DNA of 64,000 nucleotides from Verrucosispora sioxanthis (GCF_010560025.1 NZ_SAIY01000003.1:620001-684000); one strand, 5' to 3'; positions 1 to 9,184 are shown, counted from the first letter of the stretch. The notes: a model not told the origin generated them from the sequence alone. Translations and numbers: made by a program.

Positions 1-410
1 AACAGCAGCGCGCCGAGCTTGCCCGCCTCGACCAGCGGGTCGAGGGCGCTGAGGAACCGGGTCCACACCTCCTCGTAGGCCTGCGGCGGCAGGTCGTCCG
101 GGTAGAGGTTGCGCTTGTCGGTCTCCGGCCGCAGCTCCTTGTAGATCGCGCTGACCTTGGTGGGGTGGCCGGTGAGCAGGCTGAACGCCTTCACGTTGAA
201 GGTGAAGCCGGCCGGGGTGCGTTCGGCCCACAGCCGGGCGGTGCGCTCGGCCGGCGGTGAGTAGTAGGTGGCGTCCACCTCGACCACCGGGAACTGGCGC
301 GCGTAGTAGGCCAGCCGTTTCTCCGGCGTGTCGGCCGTCCGGGGGTACCAGCCGGAGTCCAGCAGGGTCCGGTCGGTCCAGGACGCGGTGCCCACCTTGA
401 TCTCACCCAT
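1..410 (-). CDS. DUF72 (YecE-like) family protein, 3' end cut by window edge
   Basis: Reading leftward from an ATG at 410 gives an open frame of at least 136 codons that runs off the window. It opens with MGEIKVGTASWTD, then WYP, and further on FPVVEVDATYY and FTFNVKAFSLLTGHP. These are characteristic N-terminal blocks of the DUF72 TIM-barrel family (E. coli YecE-like). The biochemical role of the family is not established. The C-terminal half lies outside the window, so completeness cannot be judged. The next gene, also leftward, ends 45 bases upstream of this start. Confidence 0.85.
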   Translation of the reverse strand, partial: MGEIKVGTASWTDRTLLDSGWYPRTADTPEKRLAYYARQFPVVEVDATYYSPPAERTARLWAERTPAGFTFNVKAFSLLTGHPTKVSAIYKELRPETDKRNLYPDDLPPQAYEEVWTRFLSALDPLVEAGKLGALL

Positions 411-455
411 GGGTGGAGTCCACCGTGTCCCGGACCGGCCGGCAACCGTCTCGGG

Positions 456-854
456 TCAGGCCGCCCGACGCTCGCGCGTCTGCTTGCAGGTGACGCAGGT
501 GGTGGCCGACGGGAAGATCTCCAGCCGCTCCACCGGGATCGGCGCGGTGCAGCCCTCGCAGAAGCCGTAAGTGCCCTCAGCCAGCCGGGCGAGGGCGTGT
601 TCGTACTGGGCGCGACGGTCCAGGATGGTCCGCAGCAGCGACTGCGCGGTGTCCCGCTCGGCCGTCTTGGTGCCGCTGTCGGCCTGGTCGTCGCCGGCGG
701 TGTCGCCGACCTCGACCAGTCGCAGCACCTGGCTCTGCTGCACCGCCTGCTGGTACTCCTCGGTCAGCTCGTCGTGGCGGGCCTGCAGGGAGAGCCGGAT
801 CTGGTCGGTCTCCGCCTGCGATCGGCCGGTGCCGACCGTGTCGTGGACGAGCAT
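456..854 (-). CDS. TraR/DksA-type C4 zinc-finger protein
   Basis: Protein of 132 aa. The N-terminal two thirds is hydrophilic and helical. The C-terminus has a C4 zinc finger with Cys pairs near residues 99/102 (CEGC) and 120/123 (CVTC), preceded by GTYGFC, the signature of the DksA/TraR family. Such proteins bind in the RNA polymerase secondary channel or are general regulators; the exact role here is inferred. I start at ATG 854 (MLVHDTV), behind a purine-rich AGGAAAGG stretch, not at the upstream in-frame ATG, whose first 17 residues look non-conserved. Confidence 0.85.
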   Translation of the reverse strand: MLVHDTVGTGRSQAETDQIRLSLQARHDELTEEYQQAVQQSQVLRLVEVGDTAGDDQADSGTKTAERDTAQSLLRTILDRRAQYEHALARLAEGTYGFCEGCTAPIPVERLEIFPSATTCVTCKQTRERRAA

Positions 855-976
855 CGCTGCCTGCCTTTCCTGGGCCGTACGGTCACCGCGGGCGGGTCGG
901 TCCACACCCGGTCATCCCACCCAGGTCTTCGCACCCGGGCGCTGTGAGCCCCGCGTTTACCCTCGTCGTCGACGGC

Positions 977-1618
977 TCAAACCGGCCCGTCGCCGGATTC
1001 CACGAACGCCGGACGACGTGGGTCGTCGACCCGGACCACCACGTCGGCGAAGCTGGCCGGGGCAACCTCGGCGGTGTACCGGTCGAACGCGGGCAGGGTC
1101 CAGGCCAGCGTGGAGTCGGTGCGCCGGCGTAGCGCGGCGGGCGACATCTCCAGGTGTACGACCATGTCGAACGCCAGCCCACCGCCGAGCAGGAACGCCC
1201 CGCTGACCAGCACCACCCCGCCGGCTGGCAGGTCGACGTAGGCGGCCCGGCTGGCCCGGTCCGTTCGGGCGTCCCACAGCGAGGGCAGCACCCTTCCGGG
1301 CCCGTCCGGTCCCGCCGGGTCCAGCACCTCGCGCCGCAGGCCGGCCTCATCCACCCAGCCCTCGTAATACGAATCCGGGTTGGTCCGACCCCGTTCCAGA
1401 CGCAGCGACGCGGGACGCAGGAAATCGTCGGTCCGCACGTGCAGCACCGGGTGACCGAGAGCGCGCAGTGGATCGACCAGGGCGTCGGCCAGGTGGTCGG
1501 GGCGGGCTGCGGGTGCGCCGTCCACCGCGACCCGCAGCCGGCCGGTCGACACCGCGCCGGCCAGCCGCTCGGCCAGTTCGCCGACCAGCAGCGGTGGTGA
1601 GATGGGACGCACCCGCAT
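977..1618 (-). CDS. Uridine-kinase-like protein with degenerate P-loop
   Basis: Protein of 213 aa resembling actinobacterial proteins annotated as uridine kinase: RVAVDG near residue 29, then TDDFLRPASLRLERGR, and a C-terminal region with VVLVSGAFLLGG and FDMVVHLEMSP. The stretch where a kinase would carry GxxxxGK[S/T] reads GAPAARPDHLADAL, with no Gly-Lys pair, so ATP binding through a normal Walker A is doubtful. The start is ATG 1618; the in-frame extension to 1687 looks like random GC-rich sequence. A nucleoside or other small-molecule kinase fold is likely, the activity uncertain. Confidence 0.7.
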   Translation of the reverse strand: MRVRPISPPLLVGELAERLAGAVSTGRLRVAVDGAPAARPDHLADALVDPLRALGHPVLHVRTDDFLRPASLRLERGRTNPDSYYEGWVDEAGLRREVLDPAGPDGPGRVLPSLWDARTDRASRAAYVDLPAGGVVLVSGAFLLGGGLAFDMVVHLEMSPAALRRRTDSTLAWTLPAFDRYTAEVAPASFADVVVRVDDPRRPAFVESGDGPV

Positions 1619-1742
1619 CCGACCATGGTGCCCGCTGGTCGACGCCGCCGCCGCACTCCCCCGCGGTCCGGCCCGGGCGGTGACCACACCTCGCGTCCGA
1701 CCGGACTCGTCCGAGCGGCCGGCGGCGCGCCGGCGACGGGCG

Positions 1743-2354
1743 TCAGCCGGTGCGGTCGAGGGTGACCCGAGCGTCGTCGGCCAGCCGGTAGCCGACGCCG
1801 TAGACGGTGGTGACCAGCGGAACGTCCACGCCGACCTTGCCGCGGAGCCGGCGCACGTGTACGTCGACCGTGCGTACGCCGGCGTGCTCGTAACCCCAGA
1901 CGGCGTTGAGCAGCTGGAGTCGGGTGAAGACCCGACGGGGATTCGCGACCAGGTGCAGCAGCAGGTCGAACTCCAGCCTGGTCAACGGCAACGGCTCGCC
2001 GTCGCGCAGCACCGACCGGGAGGAGGCCAGGATGTGCAGGGCGGGAATGGCCGGAGCGAGCTGCCGGGACGGCGTACGGCCCGCCGGCACGGTCTCGGCG
2101 CGACGTTCCGGCACCACCGGACCGACGGTGGTGATGGTTCCCTCGCCCCGCTCCAGCATCTCCCGTGCCGCGTCGAGCAACGCACGCGCGGCCGGCGTCA
2201 GCGACTCCTCACACGCCAGGGGGATGGACAGGGTGACCGTCAGCACCGGAGCGGCGGTGTTGACGGGACGGCGCTGGCCGCCGGGAGGTCGACCGGGCAC
2301 CGCGGGTTGGGACGTATGCCATCCGGCGCGCGACGAAGCGGGGCTGACCGACAT
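1743..2354 (-). CDS. Winged-helix (OmpR/PhoB-type) DNA-binding protein lacking a receiver domain
   Basis: Protein of 203 aa. The C-terminal ~90 residues form a Trans_reg_C winged helix: LTRLEFDLLLHLVANPRRVF, LLNAVWGYEH, then VDVHVRRLRGKVG and TVYGVGYRL. The N-terminal half is Pro/Arg-rich and has no receiver-domain aspartate or lysine, so it is a stand-alone effector of the OmpR type. ATG 2354 is preceded by a very good AGGAGG, which decides the start against the upstream frame to 2480. A signal other than phosphorylation is expected; its target genes are unknown. Confidence 0.8.
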   Translation of the reverse strand: MSVSPASSRAGWHTSQPAVPGRPPGGQRRPVNTAAPVLTVTLSIPLACEESLTPAARALLDAAREMLERGEGTITTVGPVVPERRAETVPAGRTPSRQLAPAIPALHILASSRSVLRDGEPLPLTRLEFDLLLHLVANPRRVFTRLQLLNAVWGYEHAGVRTVDVHVRRLRGKVGVDVPLVTTVYGVGYRLADDARVTLDRTG

Positions 2355-2737
2355 GGTCCTCCTTGGCTGGTCCGGGTGTTCCCCACGGCCCCGGGACGCC
2401 GCTCTATCGATGCTTCCCGGCGCCCATGCGAGGGTCAAGGGGCGGCTGCGTTGCATGAATGTGACAATTGACCGACACATCGGAGCCGTCCGCTCGCTCT
2501 GCGTACGAGGCCAGATGATTACAGCAGAGTCGCCAAGTTGACCTGATACGGGGGGTGGTCCATGCCGTTCGCGGCCTTCGGGGCGGGATGTCCGTACCCG
2601 CTCCGACGTCGACTGTTCGCGCTCCCATGCCGCTGACCGTCACGCGGACGAGACAGCGGTCGGGGAGACGAGGTCGGTCACGATCACTGGTCGCCGGTGG
2701 GCGCGAGCGGTGCGCCGGCGCCGACTAACCTGGACCG
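2355..2737. other. Divergent intergenic region without a supported gene
   Basis: About 380 bases between the winged-helix regulator (leftward) and the ankyrin protein (rightward). It is locally A/T-richer around 2450-2545, as expected for promoters. Short open frames here have arginine-rich, unconserved-looking translations. I saw no RNA gene or clear operator. Confidence 0.5.
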
Positions 2738-3130
2738 GTGAGCGACGAACTCGACGCCGAGACCCTGGAATTCGCGCACCGGATGTTCGACCTGGCACGC
2801 GACGGCGCGACCACCGAACTGGTCGGGTACGTCGACGCGGGGCTGCCGGTCAACCTGACCAACCAGAAGGGTGACAGCCTGCTGATCCTGGCGGCCTACC
2901 ACGCCCGCCCGGAGACGGTACGCGCGCTGCTCGACCGGGGCGCCGACCACTCCCGCGCCAACGACCGGGGACAGACGGCGCTGGCCGCGGCGGTGTTCCG
3001 CAGCAACGCCGAGGCGGTACGCGCACTACTCGACGCGGGCGCCGACCCCGACGGCGGCAATCCGTCGGCGGTGGCCACCGCGGAGTTCTTCGACCTGCCG
3101 GAGATGCTCGCGATGCTCCGCTCCGGCTAG
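2738..3130 (+). CDS. Ankyrin-repeat protein
   Basis: Protein of 130 aa with about three ankyrin repeats. GDSLLILAAYHARPETVRALLDRGAD and GQTALAAAVFRSNAEAVRALLDAGADPD are near-canonical units; the C-terminus carries a shortened third one. No signal peptide, so a cytoplasmic protein-binding module. The start is GTG 2738. It converges almost end to end with the methyltransferase gene on the other strand (4 bases between stops), leaving no room for a terminator between them. Confidence 0.9.
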   Translation: MSDELDAETLEFAHRMFDLARDGATTELVGYVDAGLPVNLTNQKGDSLLILAAYHARPETVRALLDRGADHSRANDRGQTALAAAVFRSNAEAVRALLDAGADPDGGNPSAVATAEFFDLPEMLAMLRSG

Positions 3131-3134
3131 CCGC

Positions 3135-3889
3135 CTACGCTCTTGCCTCGATGAGGAAGCGACGGGCGTGGGCCACGAACGGACCCTCGACCCGGATCCG
3201 GTCGTGCAGGCGCCGCAGCGCCGGTAGGTGCGCCGCCACCGTGAAGCCGGGCACCGTCCAGACCACCTTACGCAGGAACCAGACCACCGCACCGATGTCG
3301 TGGAAGACCGTCCGCAGCGTCGCCTCGCGCAGGTCGACCACGGTCAGGCCGGCCGCCCGAGCGGCGGCGACCGCGTGCTCGGGATGGCGGTGCTCCGGCG
3401 GTGGCAACGGACCGAGGATCGCCTCGCTGAGTTCGCGTACGGTCCCGGGGCCGATCTGCTGGGACAGGAACGTGCCGCCCGGGCGCAGCACCCGCGCCAC
3501 CTCGGGCCAGTCGGTGCGCACCGGATGCCGGCTGACCACCAGGTCGAAGGCGGCGGCCCGGAACGGCAGGGCGCGTCGCCGGCCACCGCCACCACGCTCG
3601 CCCCGAGTGGCGCCAGGTTGGCCCGCGCCACCGGCACGTTCGGCGGCCATGCCTCGGTCGCGACCAGCAGCGGGGGCGGGTGCGGCACCTCGGCCAGCAC
3701 CTCTCCCCCGCCGGTGTCGATGTCCAGCGCCGCGCGGACCTTCGCCATCCGCGCCGCGACCAGCCGCGCGTAACCCCATGGTGGACGCTCCTCGGTGGCC
3801 CGCCCGGCGAGCCAGTCGAACGCCCACCCCTCGACCGGGGCGGCGGCTCCCTCGGCGATCAGATCCTCGAAACTCGTCTCCTGCGACAC
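3135..3889 (-). CDS. Class I SAM-dependent methyltransferase, frame broken once
   Basis: The N-terminal part reads from GTG 3889 (VSQETSFEDLIAEG) through DIDTGGGEVL, the SAM-binding motif I, and on to ASVVAVAGDA. The rest continues in another frame as LPFRAAAFDLVVSRHP, VLRPGGTFLSQQIGPG and the C-terminus. The break lies near 3570-3580, where GACGCGCCCTGCCG occurs instead of a sequence coding D-A-L-P. One missing base (or two extra) restores about 251 aa. A real mutation or a sequencing error are both possible. Substrate unknown. Confidence 0.75.
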
Positions 3890-3990
3890 GGGTGTCAGCG
3901 TGTCCGGCCAGGACCGCTCCGGCAACGCGTTATCCGACGCCGCCGCCGAGCGCCGGCCACCGGCGCAGCACCCGGGTACCGGGCCGGGCT

Positions 3991-4491
3991 CTACGGGCGC
4001 GGGCGTACGACCTCGACGGTGGGGGCGTCCAGGCCACGTACGACCTCGACGCTTGCCGCCTCGGGTCGGGTGGTGTCGAAGTGGCGCATCAGCCGTGCGC
4101 CGAGGTGTACGCCCACCCCACCGACGGCGAGGCCGAGCACCTCGACGACCAGCAGCGCCGGGGTGGCGCCACGGTTCGTCGCCTCGGCCCGCATCAGGCA
4201 GGAGAGCAGGAACAGCCCGGCCATGCCGGCGTTGACCACGTTGAAGCTGATCGCCGTGTGGCGAGTGCGGTCCGGCGGCACGTCCCACAGGTCGACCATC
4301 CCGGCCATCGCGGTCAACGCCGCCGTCACCAGGGCGGCCACCGCCGTCCAGTAGCCGACCTCGCCGAGGAAGACCGGGCCACCGACCACGTCGGCGAGGT
4401 CGAAGATGACGGCACAGACGAAGAGCCCGTACGGAAATGTCACAAGCATCGGTTGGATGGAGTGTCCCTGCACCCGCAGCCGGCTCTGCAT
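3991..4491 (-). CDS. DUF2231 family membrane protein
   Basis: Protein of 166 aa with four predicted membrane segments, beginning RVQGHSIQPMLVTFPYGLFV. HPMLV-type followed by FP.GL is the hallmark of DUF2231 integral membrane proteins, here with Gln-Pro in place of His-Pro. Function in the family is not established; some are linked to redox or heme proteins. The start is ATG 4491, with AGGGGGACCAGG upstream; the longer frame to 4656 overlaps the GAF-ANTAR gene end and has a non-hydrophobic, low-quality N-terminus. Confidence 0.85.
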   Translation of the reverse strand: MQSRLRVQGHSIQPMLVTFPYGLFVCAVIFDLADVVGGPVFLGEVGYWTAVAALVTAALTAMAGMVDLWDVPPDRTRHTAISFNVVNAGMAGLFLLSCLMRAEATNRGATPALLVVEVLGLAVGGVGVHLGARLMRHFDTTRPEAASVEVVRGLDAPTVEVVRPRP

Positions 4492-4570
4492 CCTGGTCCC
4501 CCTGGATAGGCTCACCTCGTCAGCCCAGGGTGCTACCCGGACGCCACCCGGGTGAAACGACACGCCCCGA

Positions 4571-5332
4571 TCAGTTGTCCCGGGGCCGGGAGACGGTGCT
4601 GACGAGCCGCTCCGCCACCTCCCGCAGCGGTATCGACAGCGACGTCGCCGCGCCACGCAGGACGTCCAGGGCGTCCGGCGCCGGGCAGCCGCGCTGGGTC
4701 ATGATGACGCCGACAGCCTGGCCGATGACGCCGTCGTTGAGCAGGGCGAGGTCCTGCTGCACCGTCAGCGCGGCGCGCCGCTCCCGGTCGCGTACGGCCG
4801 CCAGCAGCAGGCCGGCGTGTTCGGCGAGCAGCATCGCGGTCAGCTGGTGGCCGGGGGTCAGCGCGTCGGGTTCGGCGGCGTACAGGTTCACCGCACCGAT
4901 CACCTGGTCGTCGATGTCGACAGGGGCCGAGATGACCCCGCGTACGCCCAGTTCGCGGGCCGGGGGGGTCCAGTCCGGCCAACGCGGTTCGCCGTCCAGT
5001 TCCGCCGCGCCGACCATCTCCCGGCGGCGGATCGCGTCCATCGCCGGGGTGTCCGGGCCGTACCGCAGGTCGTCCAGCCCGCACAGGCGGGCGTCGGAGG
5101 CGGCCACGCCGGCCGGCTCGCCGGCCCGCAGGGCGGTGAATCCGCACCAGGCGACGCCGGCGAGGGCGTCCCGGGTGATCCGGACCAGTGCGGTCAGCGC
5201 CGCGTCGAAGTCGTCCACGGCGATCAGACCGGCGGTCAGCTCCCGCAGCAGGGCGGCCGTCTCCAGCACGCCGAGCGTCTCCGTCAGCGGGGTACGCGTC
5301 TCCAGGTTCACCGGCCCGCGGCTCCCGTACAC
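4571..5332 (-). CDS. GAF and ANTAR domain regulator
   Basis: Protein of 253 aa. Residues about 25-170 form a GAF sensor domain (FDAALTALVRITRDALAG, GVRGVISAPVDIDDQVIGAVNLYA). Residues about 195-248 form an ANTAR domain (LNDGVIGQAVGVIMTQRGCPAPDAL). ANTAR proteins bind RNA hairpins and act in transcription antitermination; the GAF part would bind a small ligand. This pairing is common in actinobacteria. No kinase is adjacent, and its RNA target cannot be told from the sequence. ATG 5332 is accepted because no better start is visible. Confidence 0.88.
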   Translation of the reverse strand: MYGSRGPVNLETRTPLTETLGVLETAALLRELTAGLIAVDDFDAALTALVRITRDALAGVAWCGFTALRAGEPAGVAASDARLCGLDDLRYGPDTPAMDAIRRREMVGAAELDGEPRWPDWTPPARELGVRGVISAPVDIDDQVIGAVNLYAAEPDALTPGHQLTAMLLAEHAGLLLAAVRDRERRAALTVQQDLALLNDGVIGQAVGVIMTQRGCPAPDALDVLRGAATSLSIPLREVAERLVSTVSRPRDN

Positions 5333-5501
5333 CCGGTCAGCCTCGTCACCCGTCTCCTCCTCGGCGGGGCTCCCACGCTGGAGCCGCCTTCGACATCACG
5401 ATCCGCCCTACTACCCCCGCCGACAACGGTCGAAACGGCGCAAAACGGGGCCCCTCCCAGGGTACGGGTGCGTCCGGGAGGGGCGTGCCGGACCGGACAG
5501 G

Positions 5502-7796
5502 TCAGCGGGAACCGGCCCCGCTGAGCCGCCGCCCGACCGAGGCGATCAACCGGTCCAGCTCGGAGCCGAACGGGTTGTCGTGCACCAGGTAGGTCCAGGT
5601 GGCGCTGGGGCGGACCAGCTCCGCCGCGTCGGGCTCCCAGTCCTCGTCGAACTCGGTCTCGGCGAAGGTCGCGAGGGTCCGCGCCTCGATCGCCGGTACC
5701 AGTTCGGTGAACGCCGGCACTGCGGCCCGGTGGAACTCGTCGAGCGGGTCGAGCCGGCCCAGGGCGCGCAGGTGCACGCCCTCGCGGACCTCCGACAGCT
5801 CGGCCAGGTGCGACGCCCACAGCCGGTCGAGGTGGTAGAGGGCGATCGACCGGGCCACCTGGGCCAGCAGGTCCTCGTCCATCTCGCCGGCCTTCTCCGG
5901 CATCTTGTCCAACAGCATCAGGGCCGCGACGTCGCTGGTGAGCAGCCGCTCCCGCCGCTCGGCGAGGGCCTTGCGCTGCTGCTCGATGACCACGCTGTAC
6001 CGCCAGGTGTTGCGGTGGATCTCGTGGTTGACCCCCTCCGCCACCCGCTGGGCGTGCTCGACGGCGTAGTCCACCTGCGCGTCGGTGACCAGACCGTCGG
6101 CGTTCATCCGGGGCGACGGCGGCACGGTGTCGCCGGCGTGCCGGACGACCAGGTCGTCCTCCAGGCTGACGAAGAAGACCGACCCGCCCGGGTCGCCCTG
6201 GCGACCGGCCCGACCACGCAGTTGGTCGTCGACGCGGCGGCTGTCGTGCCGGCCACTGCCGATCACGTAGAGGCCGCCCAGCTCGGCCACCCGCTCCCGG
6301 TCGGCCTGGTCGCTGCCGCCGAGGCGGATGTCGACGCCCCGGCCGGCCATCTGGGTGGAGACGGTGACCGCGCCGTACGCGCCGGCCTCGGCGATGATCG
6401 CCGCCTCCTCGTCGTCGTTCTTCGCGTTGAGCACCACGCAGGGCACCCCGGCGGCGTTGAGCCCGGCCGCCAACTGCTCGGACTCCTTGACGTCCAGCGT
6501 GCCGACCAGCACCGGGCGCCCGTCGGCGTGGCAGCGCCGGATCTCGTCGATCAGCGCCTCCTCCTTCTCCGCCCGGGTGGCGTAGATGCGGTCCGGCTCG
6601 TCGACCCGCACGCACGGGGTGTTCGGCGGGATCACCGCCACCTCCAGGCCGAAGAACTCCCGCAACTGGTCACCGACGAGCACCGCGGTGGCGGTCATGC
6701 CGCAGACCACCGGGTAGAGCCCGACGTACGCCTGCACGGCGATGGTGCCCAACACCTCGCCCTCGGCCGAGGCGTCCAGCCCTTCCTTGGCCTCGACCGC
6801 CGCCTGGAGCCCGTCGGGCCACCGGCGGCGCTGGGCGACCCGACCCCGCATCTCGTCGATCAGCTCGACCGTGCCGTCGCGGACGATGTAGTCCACGTCC
6901 CGGTGCAGCAGGGCGTGCGCGTGCAGCGCCACGTTTACCGCGGACAGCTGCTCGACGTTCTCCTCGTCGTACAGGTCGATGCCGAGCTTGGCCTCGACGG
7001 CGGCCAGGCCGGCGGAGGTGAAGGCGACACTGCGGCCGTCCTCGGCCACCGTGAAGTGCCGGCCCTTGCGCAGGCCGCGCACGAGCGCGGCGGCGGCGTG
7101 CACCGGGTCCTGCTCGCCGGGCACCGAGCCGGCCAGGACCATCGGCACCCGGGCCTCGTCGATCAGGATCGAGTCGGCCTCGTCGACGATCGCGGTGCGC
7201 AGCGGGCGCTGCACCCGGTCCTCGATGTCGGTGACGAGCTGGTCGCGGAGGAAGTCGAAACCGGCCTCGCTGACCGAGACGTAGGTGACGTCGCAGGCGT
7301 ACGCGGCGCGGCGCTCGACCGGGGTGGACGCCTCGTTGACCCAGCCGACGGTGAGGCCGAGCAGGGTGTAGATCGGCTCCATCCACCGGGCGTCGCGGCG
7401 GGCCAGGTAGTCGTTGACGGTGAGCACGTGCACCGGCCCGTTGCCGAGCCGGACGTGCCCGTACGCGGCGATCGCCGCGGTGAGCGTCTTGCCCTCACCG
7501 GTGGCCATCTCGGCAACCTTGCCGGAGAGCAGCGACATCGCACCGAGCAGCTGCACATCGTACGGGCGCTGGTCGATGCCCCGGCGAGCCGCCTCGCGAC
7601 CGAGGGCGCAGATCTCCTCGTAGCTCGACGCCGCGCCGGCCGCCTCGGTGAGCTCGGCATCGTCGAACGCCGAGATCTCCTCCTCGCGGGCCTCGATGAC
7701 CGGCAGCAGCTTCTCCAGCGGGGCCAGATCGACCGTGGTCCCCGGGCGCTGGAGGAACCGACGAAACCTGGTCTTCAACCGTTGCGACACACCCAT
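5502..7796 (-). CDS. secA2: Accessory Sec translocase ATPase SecA2
   Basis: Protein of 764 aa, the motor of the accessory Sec pathway that exports a subset of proteins across the cytoplasmic membrane. Visible: Walker A MATGEGKT near residue 98, TVNDYLARRDA, DEAD-type VDEADSILIDEAR, and GRAGRQGDPG with FFVSLEDD in the second helicase domain. It lacks the C-terminal cysteine/SecB-binding tail and is shorter than housekeeping SecA (about 900-950 aa), which supports SecA2. I start at ATG 7796 (MGVSQRLK). It diverges from gpgS across a 286-base gap holding a palindromic repeat. Confidence 0.92.
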   Translation of the reverse strand: MGVSQRLKTRFRRFLQRPGTTVDLAPLEKLLPVIEAREEEISAFDDAELTEAAGAASSYEEICALGREAARRGIDQRPYDVQLLGAMSLLSGKVAEMATGEGKTLTAAIAAYGHVRLGNGPVHVLTVNDYLARRDARWMEPIYTLLGLTVGWVNEASTPVERRAAYACDVTYVSVSEAGFDFLRDQLVTDIEDRVQRPLRTAIVDEADSILIDEARVPMVLAGSVPGEQDPVHAAAALVRGLRKGRHFTVAEDGRSVAFTSAGLAAVEAKLGIDLYDEENVEQLSAVNVALHAHALLHRDVDYIVRDGTVELIDEMRGRVAQRRRWPDGLQAAVEAKEGLDASAEGEVLGTIAVQAYVGLYPVVCGMTATAVLVGDQLREFFGLEVAVIPPNTPCVRVDEPDRIYATRAEKEEALIDEIRRCHADGRPVLVGTLDVKESEQLAAGLNAAGVPCVVLNAKNDDEEAAIIAEAGAYGAVTVSTQMAGRGVDIRLGGSDQADRERVAELGGLYVIGSGRHDSRRVDDQLRGRAGRQGDPGGSVFFVSLEDDLVVRHAGDTVPPSPRMNADGLVTDAQVDYAVEHAQRVAEGVNHEIHRNTWRYSVVIEQQRKALAERRERLLTSDVAALMLLDKMPEKAGEMDEDLLAQVARSIALYHLDRLWASHLAELSEVREGVHLRALGRLDPLDEFHRAAVPAFTELVPAIEARTLATFAETEFDEDWEPDAAELVRPSATWTYLVHDNPFGSELDRLIASVGRRLSGAGSR

Positions 7797-7856
7797 GAGC
7801 CGCAACGGTACGCGACCGGACCGATCTTGAACGTCCCGCCCGCCCTCCCGAATTCG

Positions 7857-7929
7857 CGCGATCTTGCACTTTCTGTCTCGACATAGGTGAGATCCCGGAC
7901 ATAAAGCCGGCCGGAAGTGCGAGATCGCG
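7857..7929. repeat. Imperfect palindromic repeat between secA2 and gpgS
   Basis: CGCGATCTTGCACTT (7857-7871) faces AAGTGCGAGATCGCG (7915-7929); 14 of 15 positions pair. The spacer contains CTGTCTCGACATA and GGACATAAAG. It lies in the divergent secA2/gpgS gap. It resembles a dispersed intergenic palindrome more than an operator because of its length; that other copies exist is an inference. Confidence 0.6.
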
Positions 7930-8082
7930 GAAACCGGGATGGCCGACGAGGCGCAATCAAAGGTTCATCGGCCGGGAACGTGGACGGAGCACGCTTGTGA
8001 TCAAGCTGGGAGACCGATCCGGTTAGCGTGCGGGGTGCTGGGAAATCCGTCTCCCGGTCTTCCCGCCGACGAGGGGGTGCCT

Positions 8083-9099
8083 GTGCGCAACAACGAATCT
8101 CTGGTCTCGCCGGTGGTGGAGGCCTGGGCCACCTATCGGACCACCTCGGCGGCCGACTGGCCGACCCGGCGACTCCTTCAGGCGAAGGGAGACAGCCGGG
8201 TCAGCGTGGTGCTGCCGGCCCGCAACGAGGAAGCCACCGTCGGGGCGATCGTGGCGACCATCCGCGAGCACCTGATGGACCGGGTGTCGCTGGTCGACGA
8301 ACTGATCGTGGTCGACTCGCGGTCCACCGACCGCACCGCGGCGGTGGCCCGCGCCGCCGGGGCCGAGGTGGTCAGCCAGGACGCGATGACCCGCGGGCTG
8401 CCCCGGCTGACCGGCAAGGGCGACGCGCTCTGGGCCGGCCTGGCCGCGGCGGAGGGCGACGTGGTGGCCTTCGTCGACGCCGATCTGCGCGAGTTCCGGC
8501 CGCACTTCGTCACCGGGCTGCTCGGCCCGCTGCTGACCGATCCGTCGGTCGCCTTCGTCAAGGGCTTCTACCACCGGCCCCTGGTGAGCACCGGCGGAGT
8601 GGAGGCCGACGGCGGTGGCCGGGTGACGGAGCTGATGGCCCGGCCGATGCTGAATCTGTTCTGGCCGGAACTGTCCGGATTCGTGCAGCCCCTCGCCGGC
8701 GAGTACGCGGGCCGGCGGGAGGTGCTGGCCCGGGTGCCGTTCGTCTCCGGCTACGGCGTCGAGACCGCCATGCTCATCGACCTGCTCGAACTCGTCGGGT
8801 TGGACGCGCTGGCCCAGGTGGACCTCGGTGAGCGCAAGCACCGGCACCAGGACACCGCCGCGCTGGGCCGGATGTCCGCCCAGATCATGCTCACCGCCTG
8901 GTCCCGGTTGCAGCAGCGGGGCTGGGCGAACCCGGAGATGCTGCCCACCGCCCTGCTGACCCAGTTCCGCCGGGGTGGCTCGGACGCGCTGCCGAACCTG
9001 GACCGGGAGATCGTGGTCAACGACGTCGCCGTGGCGGAACGACCACCACTCGCGCAGGTGCGGCACCAACTGCCGCGACGGCAGGTCGCCGCGGCCTGA
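8083..9099 (+). CDS. gpgS: Glucosyl-3-phosphoglycerate synthase
   Basis: Protein of 338 aa, GT-A fold, family GT81. It transfers glucose from a nucleotide sugar to 3-phosphoglycerate, the first step to glucosylglycerate and, in mycobacteria, to methylglucose lipopolysaccharide. Visible: RVSVVLPARNEEATVG, LIVVDSRSTDRT, LTGKGDALW, AFVDADLREF (the metal-binding DAD), and FVSGYGVETAMLIDLL. The start GTG 8083 sits 5 bases after GAGGGGG; a GTG six bases earlier lies inside that ribosome site. The partner phosphatase is not next to it. Confidence 0.88.
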   Translation: MRNNESLVSPVVEAWATYRTTSAADWPTRRLLQAKGDSRVSVVLPARNEEATVGAIVATIREHLMDRVSLVDELIVVDSRSTDRTAAVARAAGAEVVSQDAMTRGLPRLTGKGDALWAGLAAAEGDVVAFVDADLREFRPHFVTGLLGPLLTDPSVAFVKGFYHRPLVSTGGVEADGGGRVTELMARPMLNLFWPELSGFVQPLAGEYAGRREVLARVPFVSGYGVETAMLIDLLELVGLDALAQVDLGERKHRHQDTAALGRMSAQIMLTAWSRLQQRGWANPEMLPTALLTQFRRGGSDALPNLDREIVVNDVAVAERPPLAQVRHQLPRRQVAAA

Positions 9100-9184
9100 G
9101 GTGTCCGGCCTCACCGTGGCGTTTCACCCGGTGGAGGGCCGGGTACCTGCCAGTCTCTGCGACATCGCCGAGACGAGGGTGGAG

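Noticed and set aside
2404-2643. 80-residue minus-strand frame upstream of the winged-helix gene
   Set aside because: No ribosome site, no domain, mixed composition; lies in a divergent promoter region.
4437-7886. 1149-residue open frame on the plus strand opposite secA2
   Set aside because: A mirror of the real secA2 codon pattern; the translation is His/Val/Gly/Asp-rich and has no domain. The same applies to other long frames opposite gpgS, the treY operon and the sulfatase.
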